Of a DNA stretch of 38,599 bases, positions 1 to 7,266 are shown one piece after another. Where the stretch lies: positions 1 through 38,599 of the forward strand of contig NZ_AUAZ01000035.1 of assembly GCF_000428985.1 (NCBI RefSeq), given 5' to 3'. Made by a program: the position numbers and the translations under genes. The notes under the pieces were generated by a model. That model did not search any database, was not told the origin of the DNA, and saw only the letters and a list, made by a program, of their open reading frames with translations. Position 1 is the first letter of the stretch; each line of letters begins with the position of its first letter. Source of the stretch: Marinobacterium litorale DSM 23545. GTDB lineage: Bacteria; Pseudomonadota; Gammaproteobacteria; Pseudomonadales; Balneatricaceae.

Positions 1-36
1 ATCACCGCCACAGGCGCCACCACAGGATTTGCTCAT
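1..36 (-). CDS. 5' end of a metal cation transporter (partial)
   Basis: Only the first 12 codons are in the window, reading MSKSCGGACGGD from an ATG at 36-34. The paired Cys-Gly-Gly motifs and the divergent position next to a CadR/PbrR-type regulator suggest a cadmium, zinc or lead efflux protein. The gene continues left of the window. The family cannot be fixed from 12 residues; the call rests mainly on context and on the MerR-type promoter that precedes it. Confidence 0.5.
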   Translation of the reverse strand, partial: MSKSCGGACGGD

Positions 37-69
37 GATACGACTCCACTTGAACAATGTTGTGGTACC

Positions 70-100
70 ATTTAAAACTATAAAGCTACTATAAGGTCAA
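70..100 (-). promoter_or_regulatory. MerR-type promoter/operator of the metal transporter
   Basis: On the minus strand TTGACC (100-95) and TTAAAT (75-70) are separated by 19 bp. This long spacer is the hallmark of promoters activated by MerR-family regulators. The spacer holds an imperfect dyad of the TATAGTAGCTTTATAG type. The site lies between the divergent transporter and regulator genes, so the regulator at 132 probably binds here. Confidence 0.65.
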
Positions 101-131
101 TAGAGTAAAGAATCCGTTGGGGAGGAGGCTG

Positions 132-545
132 ATGCGCATTGGTCAGTTGGCGCAGTTGGTAGGGGTCGAAACACAGACGATCCGCTTCTATGAACAGCAG
201 GGCTTGTTGCCGCCGCCTGATCGGAAGGACAACGGTTACCGTGTCTATACCGAGAAGCATGGTGAGGGGCTGGCCTTCATCCGTCGCTGCAGAATCCTGG
301 GCCTGTCACTGGCTGAGATTCACGAACTACAGAGCTATCAGGACGACCCTCATCAGCCTTGTACCGCCGTCAACACCTTGCTCGATGATCACATCTCTCA
401 TGTGCGGTCGCAGATAACCGCTCTGCAAGCGCTTGAGAAACAACTCGTTTCACTGAGAGCGAGTTGCAACGATGACCGGGAAGTTGAGGCGTGTGGGGTT
501 CTTGCTGTAGCGCCGCGCGATAATTGGCTCCGATTTGCGCGATAA
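132..545 (+). CDS. Cd/Pb-responsive MerR-family regulator, 3' end replaced by prophage
   Basis: This is a metal-sensing repressor/activator of the CadR/PbrR branch of the MerR family. The start MRIGQLAQL at 132 is preferred over an ATG at 117 because GGAGGAGG precedes it. The N-terminal winged HTH (IGQLAQLVGVETQTIRFYEQ) is followed by the dimerisation helix and family cysteines: one before AVNTLLDDHI, one in RASCNDD and one in VEACG. Host coding runs to about codon 125 (EACGVL). The remaining codons (about AVAPRDNWLRFAR) and the stop come from phage terminal repeats. Family members normally end within 10-25 residues of this point, so the truncated protein may still fold, but its C-terminal metal-site tail is altered. 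Confidence 0.85.
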   Translation: MRIGQLAQLVGVETQTIRFYEQQGLLPPPDRKDNGYRVYTEKHGEGLAFIRRCRILGLSLAEIHELQSYQDDPHQPCTAVNTLLDDHISHVRSQITALQALEKQLVSLRASCNDDREVEACGVLAVAPRDNWLRFAR

Positions 546-551
546 TTGGCT
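515..551 (+). repeat. Left-terminus transposase-binding repeats
   Basis: GCGCGATAATTGGCT occurs twice, at 515-529 and 537-551, one helical double-turn apart (22 bp). The first copy begins 9 bp inside the proposed terminus. Paired sites of this kind at phage ends are where Mu-type transposases bind. A related GAT(T)A-TGG-T motif is found in the opposite orientation at the right-hand end. Confidence 0.7.
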
Positions 552-628
552 GCTGGAATCCGTTGCATAGGATGAAAAATTATTCCAGTTACCGCGAACT
601 CAAGTGTCATATTTAGTAAGAATTCCGT

Positions 629-2059
629 CTACACAATGTATCCGGTCTCCAAGTAGACAATGTTGTACCGGCCTTGCGCCCAGCCCGTCACCCCTGTGAA
701 CGATCTGACATCGGTCCATGTTACCCCGTCGTCGCTCCCCTGAATTATAAAATCTTTCGGCGCCCGACCGGGACCTCCACTGTAGTTCTGCGGCAGCATC
801 AAAAAATGACTGACTTTTGCTGCGGAACCCAGGTCCACCCACCCCCAGTGAGGCGCTGCGGAACCGTCCGTGATCCAAGAATTGGACCCTGCATTCTGCT
901 CGTTATTGTCTATCACTTTCGCGAACGTCGCAGAGTCACCCGCGTAGAAGGAACTTTGGCCCGTGCTCATCCCAGGCGCTGTCAGGTCCTCTGTGGTGCC
1001 TGACCGGAGCTTGATTTCCTGCAGGCCGCAGTACGTGGGGTCGCTAACTGTAGCCGTCACGTAGACTCGCCAATACCGCCACGTAAGGCCCCCGTCGGAC
1101 AGCTTGGGGGCCGCAGGATCGGGGAATGGGACGCTGGGAGGTGTGAAGTTGGAAATATACCGCGCCACCCCTTTCGTCACGCGAACCTCATCCGCCCGCC
1201 CTGCGAGACAATCCTTAACCGAAGAATCGACCCCCCGAATGCCTCCAGCAGCGAAATAAGGATCGCCGGAAGGACGAACAGGAGTGCTAGGCAGTACCTG
1301 GGATTGGACCGTGCCTCCGACGCCGATATACGCCGTATTAGTGGATGCCACGTAGCAGCAGGCGACGTGAACCCCCTGGCCCTGCGGTATTACCAAAGTC
1401 GAGGTCCAGATGATAGGCGAGGATGTGCCGTTGGAAATCTGGAACTGCAGATACCCTGAAGGGTCTACGGCCAGCAGGAAATGAATCCCGTTTGAGGAGT
1501 TCCAGGCGGCCGACCCCGCGGTGCTGAATAACCAATTCGTCTGGATGGAGTCAAAGTAGAAATACCCTTCAACCGTGAAGTCGGAACCGAGAAGGTCGAA
1601 CCCCGGGTCGGCCGCCGCGCTGGCTACGAATCTAGTGGTCCCGTTCCCCTGCAGAGAACTGCCGCCGGTCGCACTCCAAGTGGTGGTCAGCACAGCTCCA
1701 TATACGGGGTTGAAGTTTTTCGGGGGTATAGAGCTGTCGATCATCGTGGGGCTGCCGTCTTCCCCATCAAAATGCAGCAGAGCCGTCACGTTCGAAATAT
1801 AAGGGTCGCCGGAAGACCCTTCGGGCGTCGCAACAACCTCATTGCTGACCTTCACTTCCGACCCTATAAACGCCACGATGCGGTAGTAATATGTGCTCCC
1901 CCCCGCGGCTGATGTGTCGTCGAAGGTTTCGGAGCCGGGCGGCAAGGTCACCAGAGGCACCGGAAGACCACCCGGGTCGATGGGAGAGGTAGATCGATAC
2001 ACCTTATACCCTTCTTCAACAGAGTTAGGATCGGTCCAGTTGAGTCGGATAATGGCCAT
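629..2059 (-). CDS. Receptor-binding tail protein (FN3, LamG-like and discoidin-like domains)
   Basis: This 476-residue protein is the last gene of the late operon and probably forms the distal adhesin. Residues 1-80 look like a fibronectin type III domain (IRLNWTDPNSVEEGYKVYRS through TYYYRIVAF). Residues about 95-310 resemble a LamG/concanavalin-like sandwich (LLHFDGEDG, FTVEGYFYFD, ADEVRVTKGVARY). Residues about 325-476 resemble a discoidin (F5/8 type C) fold (WRYWRVYVTA, AAKVSHFLML, FIIQGSDDGVTW). Such stacked carbohydrate-binding folds fit recognition of surface sugars. It starts 1 nt after the hub gene stop. The domain calls are by pattern only, and the exact receptor is unknown. Confidence 0.75.
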   Translation of the reverse strand: MAIIRLNWTDPNSVEEGYKVYRSTSPIDPGGLPVPLVTLPPGSETFDDTSAAGGSTYYYRIVAFIGSEVKVSNEVVATPEGSSGDPYISNVTALLHFDGEDGSPTMIDSSIPPKNFNPVYGAVLTTTWSATGGSSLQGNGTTRFVASAAADPGFDLLGSDFTVEGYFYFDSIQTNWLFSTAGSAAWNSSNGIHFLLAVDPSGYLQFQISNGTSSPIIWTSTLVIPQGQGVHVACCYVASTNTAYIGVGGTVQSQVLPSTPVRPSGDPYFAAGGIRGVDSSVKDCLAGRADEVRVTKGVARYISNFTPPSVPFPDPAAPKLSDGGLTWRYWRVYVTATVSDPTYCGLQEIKLRSGTTEDLTAPGMSTGQSSFYAGDSATFAKVIDNNEQNAGSNSWITDGSAAPHWGWVDLGSAAKVSHFLMLPQNYSGGPGRAPKDFIIQGSDDGVTWTDVRSFTGVTGWAQGRYNIVYLETGYIV

Positions 2060-2060
2060 C

Positions 2061-4805
2061 TTACAGTACCTCTGCGGTCAACCCGGTCGGGGCTCTCAGC
2101 ACACCGAACGAGGATTCAGTCGATTGAAGGGAATCGAGACCGCCTTTGACTGCGGTGACCCTCAATTCGATCGTAAGGGTTCCCGCAGGCGGCGGGTTGG
2201 CGGCTACGTCGAACGAGTAGGTTCCGACAGCGCCCACATCCGTGCTGAAGTAGCTCGACTGAAGCAACGCCCCCTCCGAGTCGTAAGCACTGGCGTCCAC
2301 TCGATACGTCGTGCCCGCTTCCGGGCCGTAGTCGGCGTTCTCGAACCAACTGACCGCCTGATCGGACTGAGCGAGCCTGTCCCGGTGGTTCCAGGTCAGC
2401 ACCACCGTATCGGTGCCAGGGGTGTAGTCCTGCGGGTCATACTGCCCATCCAGTCTGACGTTGGCTGCAGGGTACGGCCGGTTGACCCGGTTGACGATTG
2501 GCAGGTCCAGATACGTCGGCGTGCCTGAGTAGGAGCCCCTACCATTGACCGGGCGGCCGTACCCTTCGGCGGTCTCCCCTTCGGCAAATTCCGTTAAGCC
2601 TTGGCCGTATTCGTCTTCAATGAAGTAGAGGACCGTCCCCGAGGCGATCGGCCGGGGGAGTGTGTCCGCCACACCGCGGAGCACAGACAGGGACGTAGCC
2701 CCCGGCTGCAGGTCAGCACTAAGCGCCATGATCTCCCGCTGGTCGTCGGCAGCATCACCCACCAGAACAATCGAGCCTGCGAACAGAGGTTCAGAGATGG
2801 TCAGACCTGAGATGGGGATAGTGCTGTCTGAAGAGTTGTCCACCGCCGCACTAACCGAGGCGATTTCAGTGAAGTCGGCCTTCACGCTGTCACTGAAATC
2901 AACCGGAGGTGTCACGCCGTCCGGGTATACGAAGAGATCGTAATTCAGGTGAAGGCCGGTGGTCGGCACACCCCCGGCAAACGCGAAGTAGCCCACGTCC
3001 GCTGGAATGTCGGTGGCGTAGTTGTCGCCGATCTGCTGAATCAACAGGTAATACGGCAGTTCAAAAGCGGTTACGTGACTGAACCCCTGCGGGGGCATAA
3101 CCGGGTCCGTCCAGCCTGAGGGTGAGGGCGCCGAGAATACCGAGTATTCGGTGCCGAACACGTCCTCACCAAATTCCAGAACAATCTCGCCGTTGAGTAG
3201 ACCGCTGTCTGTGCGCTTGGCTACGCGGCAGATCATCTCCGTGATCCCGTTGTCCGGGTCCGTCAGTTTGAATACGTCGCCGGGTTTCAGATTGGACACG
3301 GAGCGGTTGGTGCGAACGGTCCCCCGGGCGAACGGCCGGCTGTTGGCCGCCAGATCACGTTGCGCGACCATCGCGGCTGTCGTGTCGTTGGTGAGGCCAG
3401 GGTACTCGTAGGTTTGGTTGATAATCGTCCCCACAGCCGTAATGGCGGCGGTATCCTGGACCGTAATTGATGCATCGGAGTTGGTTTCCCAGTTCCAGTA
3501 CGTAACGGTCACCTGGTTAACCAACTCGGAGATAGCCGGCGTGTCGAACTTCGTCACTTCCGAATTTGTGGGGTCGAGTAAGGGCAGAGTTGCCGGGTCG
3601 TAGTCGCCCCGGATCAGTTTGATCTCCTGCAGCCCGGTTTCCGGGTCCTCGTACCGCACGGCATCAATGTGGCGCATGATTTCGGAAACGAAGTCCTCGA
3701 TCGGCGCTTCCTGCGTCCACAAGATCGACATGCCGAGCGCTTCAGCGTAGAGCTGGTCCGCCACCGTCGTGTACGTTGGGCCGATCTCGGACTCCGGCAG
3801 CCCGCGCCCCCACGTAGTATCCGTCAGACATTCCCGGATGATGTGCGCCGGGTTCATGTCGAACTGTGACTGACCGCCTGCCGTTACCTTGAACGCTGCG
3901 TAAGAGTATGAACCTTCGTCTTCCCCTGCCAAAACGATGGTGTTGTCACCCTCAACCAGAATATCTCCCGGGACGTGTATTTCGTGCGTGAAAGCAGGCC
4001 CGGATGGCGTATCGATAGTTCCCGCCCGATCCAGCAATTTCGTCCCGTTCACCCACACCGAGGCCAGGTTATCCACGAAAAGGGTAAGCGTGAAGTTGGA
4101 GTTCCGTTCCAGCGTAAATACTCTGCGAATCCAGATTTTGCTATTCAGGTCCCAAGTTGTGCCCTTAGTCGTCGGGAAGCCGGAATCCGCGGCGAAAGGG
4201 TGCCCCGACTGATTTGCAAACGGGGTGCTTCCGAGCGCCCAGGATGAATCGTCATAGGCGGGGTCCGAGTAGTCAGCACTGTCTGTAAGGGGGACCTGCT
4301 TATAGCGCCAGCCGTCAGAAGTGGGGCCTATCTGCTCCGTCAGAGCGACATGAGACCGGATCTCCGCCTTCCCATCATACCACTGAACCTGCCCGTCCCC
4401 CCGCGTATGAATCCGCTGCGCCGTCACGGCCCACGGCTTCAGATACGGGTTATTGCCCACATAGACCTGTTTCAGCACCAGTGAGGTGACACCCCGGTAC
4501 GCGCTGACCAGCGCGGAGCCGATCTTGTCGAGGAGGTAGCTGTTGCGGGCTTGCGCCGGGTGGCCGGAGAGCACGTCGACGCTGCCGGCGACACCGCCTT
4601 CGCGGCTTTCGCCGCCGAACAGGCTGGGCTTGTCGATGGTGATCTCGCTGCCGGCGGCGCTACTGGCATCGGCCTCGCCGATCCATGCGGTTTTGTCATC
4701 GACATCGATCTTGATGATCTTATCGATCGGCCCGTGGCACAGCACCAGATGGGCGCCGAGGTAGTACTTATACCCAACCGTCTGCTTCTTACCGCCGCCG
4801 CTCAT
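2061..4805 (-). CDS. Tail tip/hub protein, lambda J-like role, with inserted sugar-binding domain
   Basis: This 914-residue central tip protein follows the small tip genes in the usual siphovirus order. The N-terminus (GGGKKQTVGYKYYLGAHLVLCHGP) is typical of hub proteins of the Phage-tail_3 type in B3/D3112-like and gene transfer agent-like tails. Residues about 155-310 look like a galactose-binding jelly roll of the beta-galactosidase kind (WALGSTPF, IWIRRVFTLE, LFVDNLASVWVNG, EGDNTIVLAGED), apparently inserted into the hub. The C-terminal third contains beta-rich repeats and an FN3-like segment near residues 780-914. Its start overlaps the upstream stop (ATGA). Confidence 0.8.
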   Translation of the reverse strand: MSGGGKKQTVGYKYYLGAHLVLCHGPIDKIIKIDVDDKTAWIGEADASSAAGSEITIDKPSLFGGESREGGVAGSVDVLSGHPAQARNSYLLDKIGSALVSAYRGVTSLVLKQVYVGNNPYLKPWAVTAQRIHTRGDGQVQWYDGKAEIRSHVALTEQIGPTSDGWRYKQVPLTDSADYSDPAYDDSSWALGSTPFANQSGHPFAADSGFPTTKGTTWDLNSKIWIRRVFTLERNSNFTLTLFVDNLASVWVNGTKLLDRAGTIDTPSGPAFTHEIHVPGDILVEGDNTIVLAGEDEGSYSYAAFKVTAGGQSQFDMNPAHIIRECLTDTTWGRGLPESEIGPTYTTVADQLYAEALGMSILWTQEAPIEDFVSEIMRHIDAVRYEDPETGLQEIKLIRGDYDPATLPLLDPTNSEVTKFDTPAISELVNQVTVTYWNWETNSDASITVQDTAAITAVGTIINQTYEYPGLTNDTTAAMVAQRDLAANSRPFARGTVRTNRSVSNLKPGDVFKLTDPDNGITEMICRVAKRTDSGLLNGEIVLEFGEDVFGTEYSVFSAPSPSGWTDPVMPPQGFSHVTAFELPYYLLIQQIGDNYATDIPADVGYFAFAGGVPTTGLHLNYDLFVYPDGVTPPVDFSDSVKADFTEIASVSAAVDNSSDSTIPISGLTISEPLFAGSIVLVGDAADDQREIMALSADLQPGATSLSVLRGVADTLPRPIASGTVLYFIEDEYGQGLTEFAEGETAEGYGRPVNGRGSYSGTPTYLDLPIVNRVNRPYPAANVRLDGQYDPQDYTPGTDTVVLTWNHRDRLAQSDQAVSWFENADYGPEAGTTYRVDASAYDSEGALLQSSYFSTDVGAVGTYSFDVAANPPPAGTLTIELRVTAVKGGLDSLQSTESSFGVLRAPTGLTAEVL

Positions 4806-4984
4806 TCAGTCTTTCCCTCAGCATGGTCAGCCGCCTTGATCGCGAACGCGGAGCCGGTGGCGCGCAGCTCGGATGCCGGCACGCCGTCGCGGAACCGGCG
4901 CGCATCGAATCCGTGCTCAGCGCACCAGCGCTTGATGCCGCCGGCGCAGTAGCCGAGCTGTCGCAGATGCCGGAATGTCACCAT
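4802..4984 (-). CDS. Small tail-tip module protein (60 aa)
   Basis: The product is MVTFRHLRQLGYCAGGIKRWC onward, ending AEGKTE. Small proteins with an N-terminal LR-LGYC-G--RW--HG pattern recur at this place in Mu-like siphophages, between the small membrane-anchored tip protein and the hub. The start at 4984 lies just downstream of the preceding stop, and the stop overlaps the hub start by 4 nt (ATGA). The molecular role is unknown; tail assembly is inferred from position only. Confidence 0.65.
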   Translation of the reverse strand: MVTFRHLRQLGYCAGGIKRWCAEHGFDARRFRDGVPASELRATGSAFAIKAADHAEGKTE

Positions 4985-4995
4985 CACCTCGTCGC

Positions 4996-5232
4996 TCACT
5001 TCTTGCCGCTTTTCTTCTTGATCGCCTTGGTTTTGATGTCGCCGTACCAAACCACGGATGCGCCTTTGATCACGCGGGTGCCGAACAGCACCGGGATGCT
5101 CTTGCCCTCCTGCGCGGTGGGGATGTCGAACTCCTCGGCCGCGGCCGGGTTCGGCTGTTTCGGCTTTGGCACCAGCAGGAACGAGGCGGCCATCAGGCCG
5201 ACGGTCAGCAGGAACGGTACCCAGAATCCCAT
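4996..5232 (-). CDS. Small tail assembly protein with N-terminal membrane helix
   Basis: This 78-residue protein begins with a hydrophobic helix (residues 2-21, GFWVPFLLTVGLMAASFLLV), followed by a Pro-rich stretch, a short folded core (EGKSIPVLFGTRVIKGASVVWYGDIKT) and a Lys-rich tail. The core resembles the opening of tip proteins of gene-transfer-agent and B3-like tails (IPVLFGTR). It sits between the DUF2163 protein and the 60-residue tip protein. Its function in tip assembly is inferred. Confidence 0.7.
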   Translation of the reverse strand: MGFWVPFLLTVGLMAASFLLVPKPKQPNPAAAEEFDIPTAQEGKSIPVLFGTRVIKGASVVWYGDIKTKAIKKKSGKK

Positions 5233-5240
5233 GGTTTACC

Positions 5241-6059
5241 TCACACCAGGCTGGAGCCCTCGAAGGGGCCCTTGGGCGGGATGAAGTCGAACCCGCCGTA
5301 GTTGTCGATGTTGGAGTACTTGGCATCGCAGGTAGCGGCGGAGCGATCGCAGCCGGGGAAGATCTTCACCGCTGAGCCGACCGCGAGGTCGAGCAGCTGG
5401 CGGTTGATCGTCACATGGTCACCCGTGTGGTTGATGATCAGGCGCATGATGCCGTCCAGCTCGAGGATGCCGCCGGCGAAGTAGCCGTCATCGAACCCGG
5501 CCGCGGCCGGCAGGGTCAGCAGCGTGCGGTTCGACAACGCCGTTACGGTATCTGCAACTTCATAGCTGGCCCGGCTCAGGCCGCAGCCGGTGCCGTAATG
5601 CACGTGCCGGCACTGGCGCTGATAGCGGGCACGGCAGCCGGTGGCCTTCAGCGATGTGGAGATCCGCTCGCAGGCGGCCGTCATCCACGGCCATTCCCAG
5701 CCGACGGTGACCACACGGCCGGACCAGGTGGCGATGACTTGTTGGTCGGGATCGTCCAGCTCTGTCTCTCTGATTTTGACAGTCACCAGCTTTTCAGGCG
5801 GTTGGACTCTGAAGAGGTCACCCAGCGGGTTGATGCCCGTGATCTCGATATTCAGCGCATTCCCATCATCCGGATTTCCGTCATCCGAGATCTTGTCCCG
5901 GGTAATCGGTACCGATGTGTAGGTATACCCTCCGACCGCGACGTCATGATCCGCACTGGTGAAACGAATCGTGTCCGCCTCATCGTCGGTATACCGGAAC
6001 TCATAGAGCGCCGCCGGGCGGCTGGCATAGCCGGTTGTTGAGTACTCGGAATGACTCAT
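5241..6059 (-). CDS. Phage BR0599/DUF2163 family tail tip protein
   Basis: This 272-residue protein of the BR0599 family is part of the tail tip of siphoviruses related to gene transfer agents. The N-terminal half has a beta-rich domain (YEFRYTDDEADTIRFTSADH). The C-terminal half has conserved cysteines (GCRARYQRQCRHVHYGTGCG and CDRSAATCDAKY), and it ends in the characteristic NYGGFDFIPPKGPF motif. The cysteines may bind an iron-sulfur cluster or form disulfides, as proposed for distal tail proteins of this group. Its start overlaps the upstream gene end by 4 nt. Confidence 0.85.
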   Translation of the reverse strand: MSHSEYSTTGYASRPAALYEFRYTDDEADTIRFTSADHDVAVGGYTYTSVPITRDKISDDGNPDDGNALNIEITGINPLGDLFRVQPPEKLVTVKIRETELDDPDQQVIATWSGRVVTVGWEWPWMTAACERISTSLKATGCRARYQRQCRHVHYGTGCGLSRASYEVADTVTALSNRTLLTLPAAAGFDDGYFAGGILELDGIMRLIINHTGDHVTINRQLLDLAVGSAVKIFPGCDRSAATCDAKYSNIDNYGGFDFIPPKGPFEGSSLV

Positions 6060-7264
6060 GCCACGTCCTCCACTATCTGAATTGCGATCGCAAACTTGGC
6101 CACCTCATCCGTGATCCACTCGATCTCCAGCCGATCGCTGGCGAGACGGCAGACGCTGACCAGGCACGCCTGCACGCACTCCCACGGCTCGTAGGCCTCG
6201 GCCCAAGCCTCGGTTGTGGTGATCACCGTCACGCCGTCATTAACGTTTGCTGTCAGCGCTGTGATCTCGAAAAACGCCAGGCTCCGGTCACGCTTGCGGA
6301 CCATCAAATGGGTGTGTATCGGGTCGCCAGTGAGGTATGTACCGAGCTCGGTACCCGGCACTTCAAACGTTGCACCGGCAGTGAGTGGATCTTGAAGATT
6401 GATATCCCACCAGGTGGGCATCAGGAACGGTCTCTGCCGCCCCCGGCATCGATCGAAGAACGCCAGCCACCAGTCGGTTTCTGCTCGGGTCTCTGTTGTG
6501 ACTTCGCCTTTGCGGGTGTTCGGCGGCAGGTCACCATCGGTCTCGTATGCGGTGGGGCCGATCTGCGCATCGATCATCATCGGCACCCAGGCGTAGCCCG
6601 CTTCCGGTGAGTTCACCCAGTTGATCGGTCGCACGAGTACTTCGAGATCACCAATGGTGTCGTCCGCCGTGAGCGTGGAGCTGACCGGCGGGCGGCTATC
6701 AACGATGTAACTAAATGAAAGCGGCAGACGCAGCACACCGGATGTCAGGCGCTTACCGCTGGCTGCGCCGTTGATCTGAGCCGGTACCGCCGGATAAACA
6801 GCGCTGTAGGTGCTCCAGTCGGCCTCCAGCGTATCAACCAGGGTGATGGTCACGCGGTCGCCCGCGATCGCCGCGATCGTCTGCGCCTCCGGCTCCTGGC
6901 CTGTGCGCATCAGTACCAGGTAATCACCGGCTTGAGCGTCATAAGCAACCGGCTGATCAAGTACCAGGATGTCGGTACCGGTGGCCGCGCTGCTGGCAAG
7001 TCGGCGCTGTCGATGCCACTGCGGCAACAGCCAAACATGGGGCTGCAGTGCGTACAGCATATAGTCCAGCGCTGTCGCGTCGTTGCCATCCAGGAGCACA
7101 TCAAATGAAAGGCTCTTGCGTGGTTTGGAACGCATCGCCCGACGCTGTTCTGTACCGTCACGGCTACGCATGACGTCGGTCTTATACTCACGCGACTCGG
7201 TCACTGAACTGGACCAGTTGTGGGGGAAGCGGAAGATTGCGGCTGTAGTGGACGGCAGCGGCAT
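6056..7264 (-). CDS. Tail protein downstream of the tape measure (402 aa)
   Basis: It has no domain I can name with confidence. The protein opens MPLPSTTAAIFRFPHNWSSSVTES and is beta-rich, with repeated aromatic and charged strands and no membrane segment. Position right after the tape measure and before the BR0599 protein is where B3/D3112-like phages carry a conserved distal tail protein, so a tail-tip role is likely. It begins 2 nt after the tape-measure stop. Confidence 0.65.
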   Translation of the reverse strand: MPLPSTTAAIFRFPHNWSSSVTESREYKTDVMRSRDGTEQRRAMRSKPRKSLSFDVLLDGNDATALDYMLYALQPHVWLLPQWHRQRRLASSAATGTDILVLDQPVAYDAQAGDYLVLMRTGQEPEAQTIAAIAGDRVTITLVDTLEADWSTYSAVYPAVPAQINGAASGKRLTSGVLRLPLSFSYIVDSRPPVSSTLTADDTIGDLEVLVRPINWVNSPEAGYAWVPMMIDAQIGPTAYETDGDLPPNTRKGEVTTETRAETDWWLAFFDRCRGRQRPFLMPTWWDINLQDPLTAGATFEVPGTELGTYLTGDPIHTHLMVRKRDRSLAFFEITALTANVNDGVTVITTTEAWAEAYEPWECVQACLVSVCRLASDRLEIEWITDEVAKFAIAIQIVEDVA

Positions 7265-7266
7265 GA

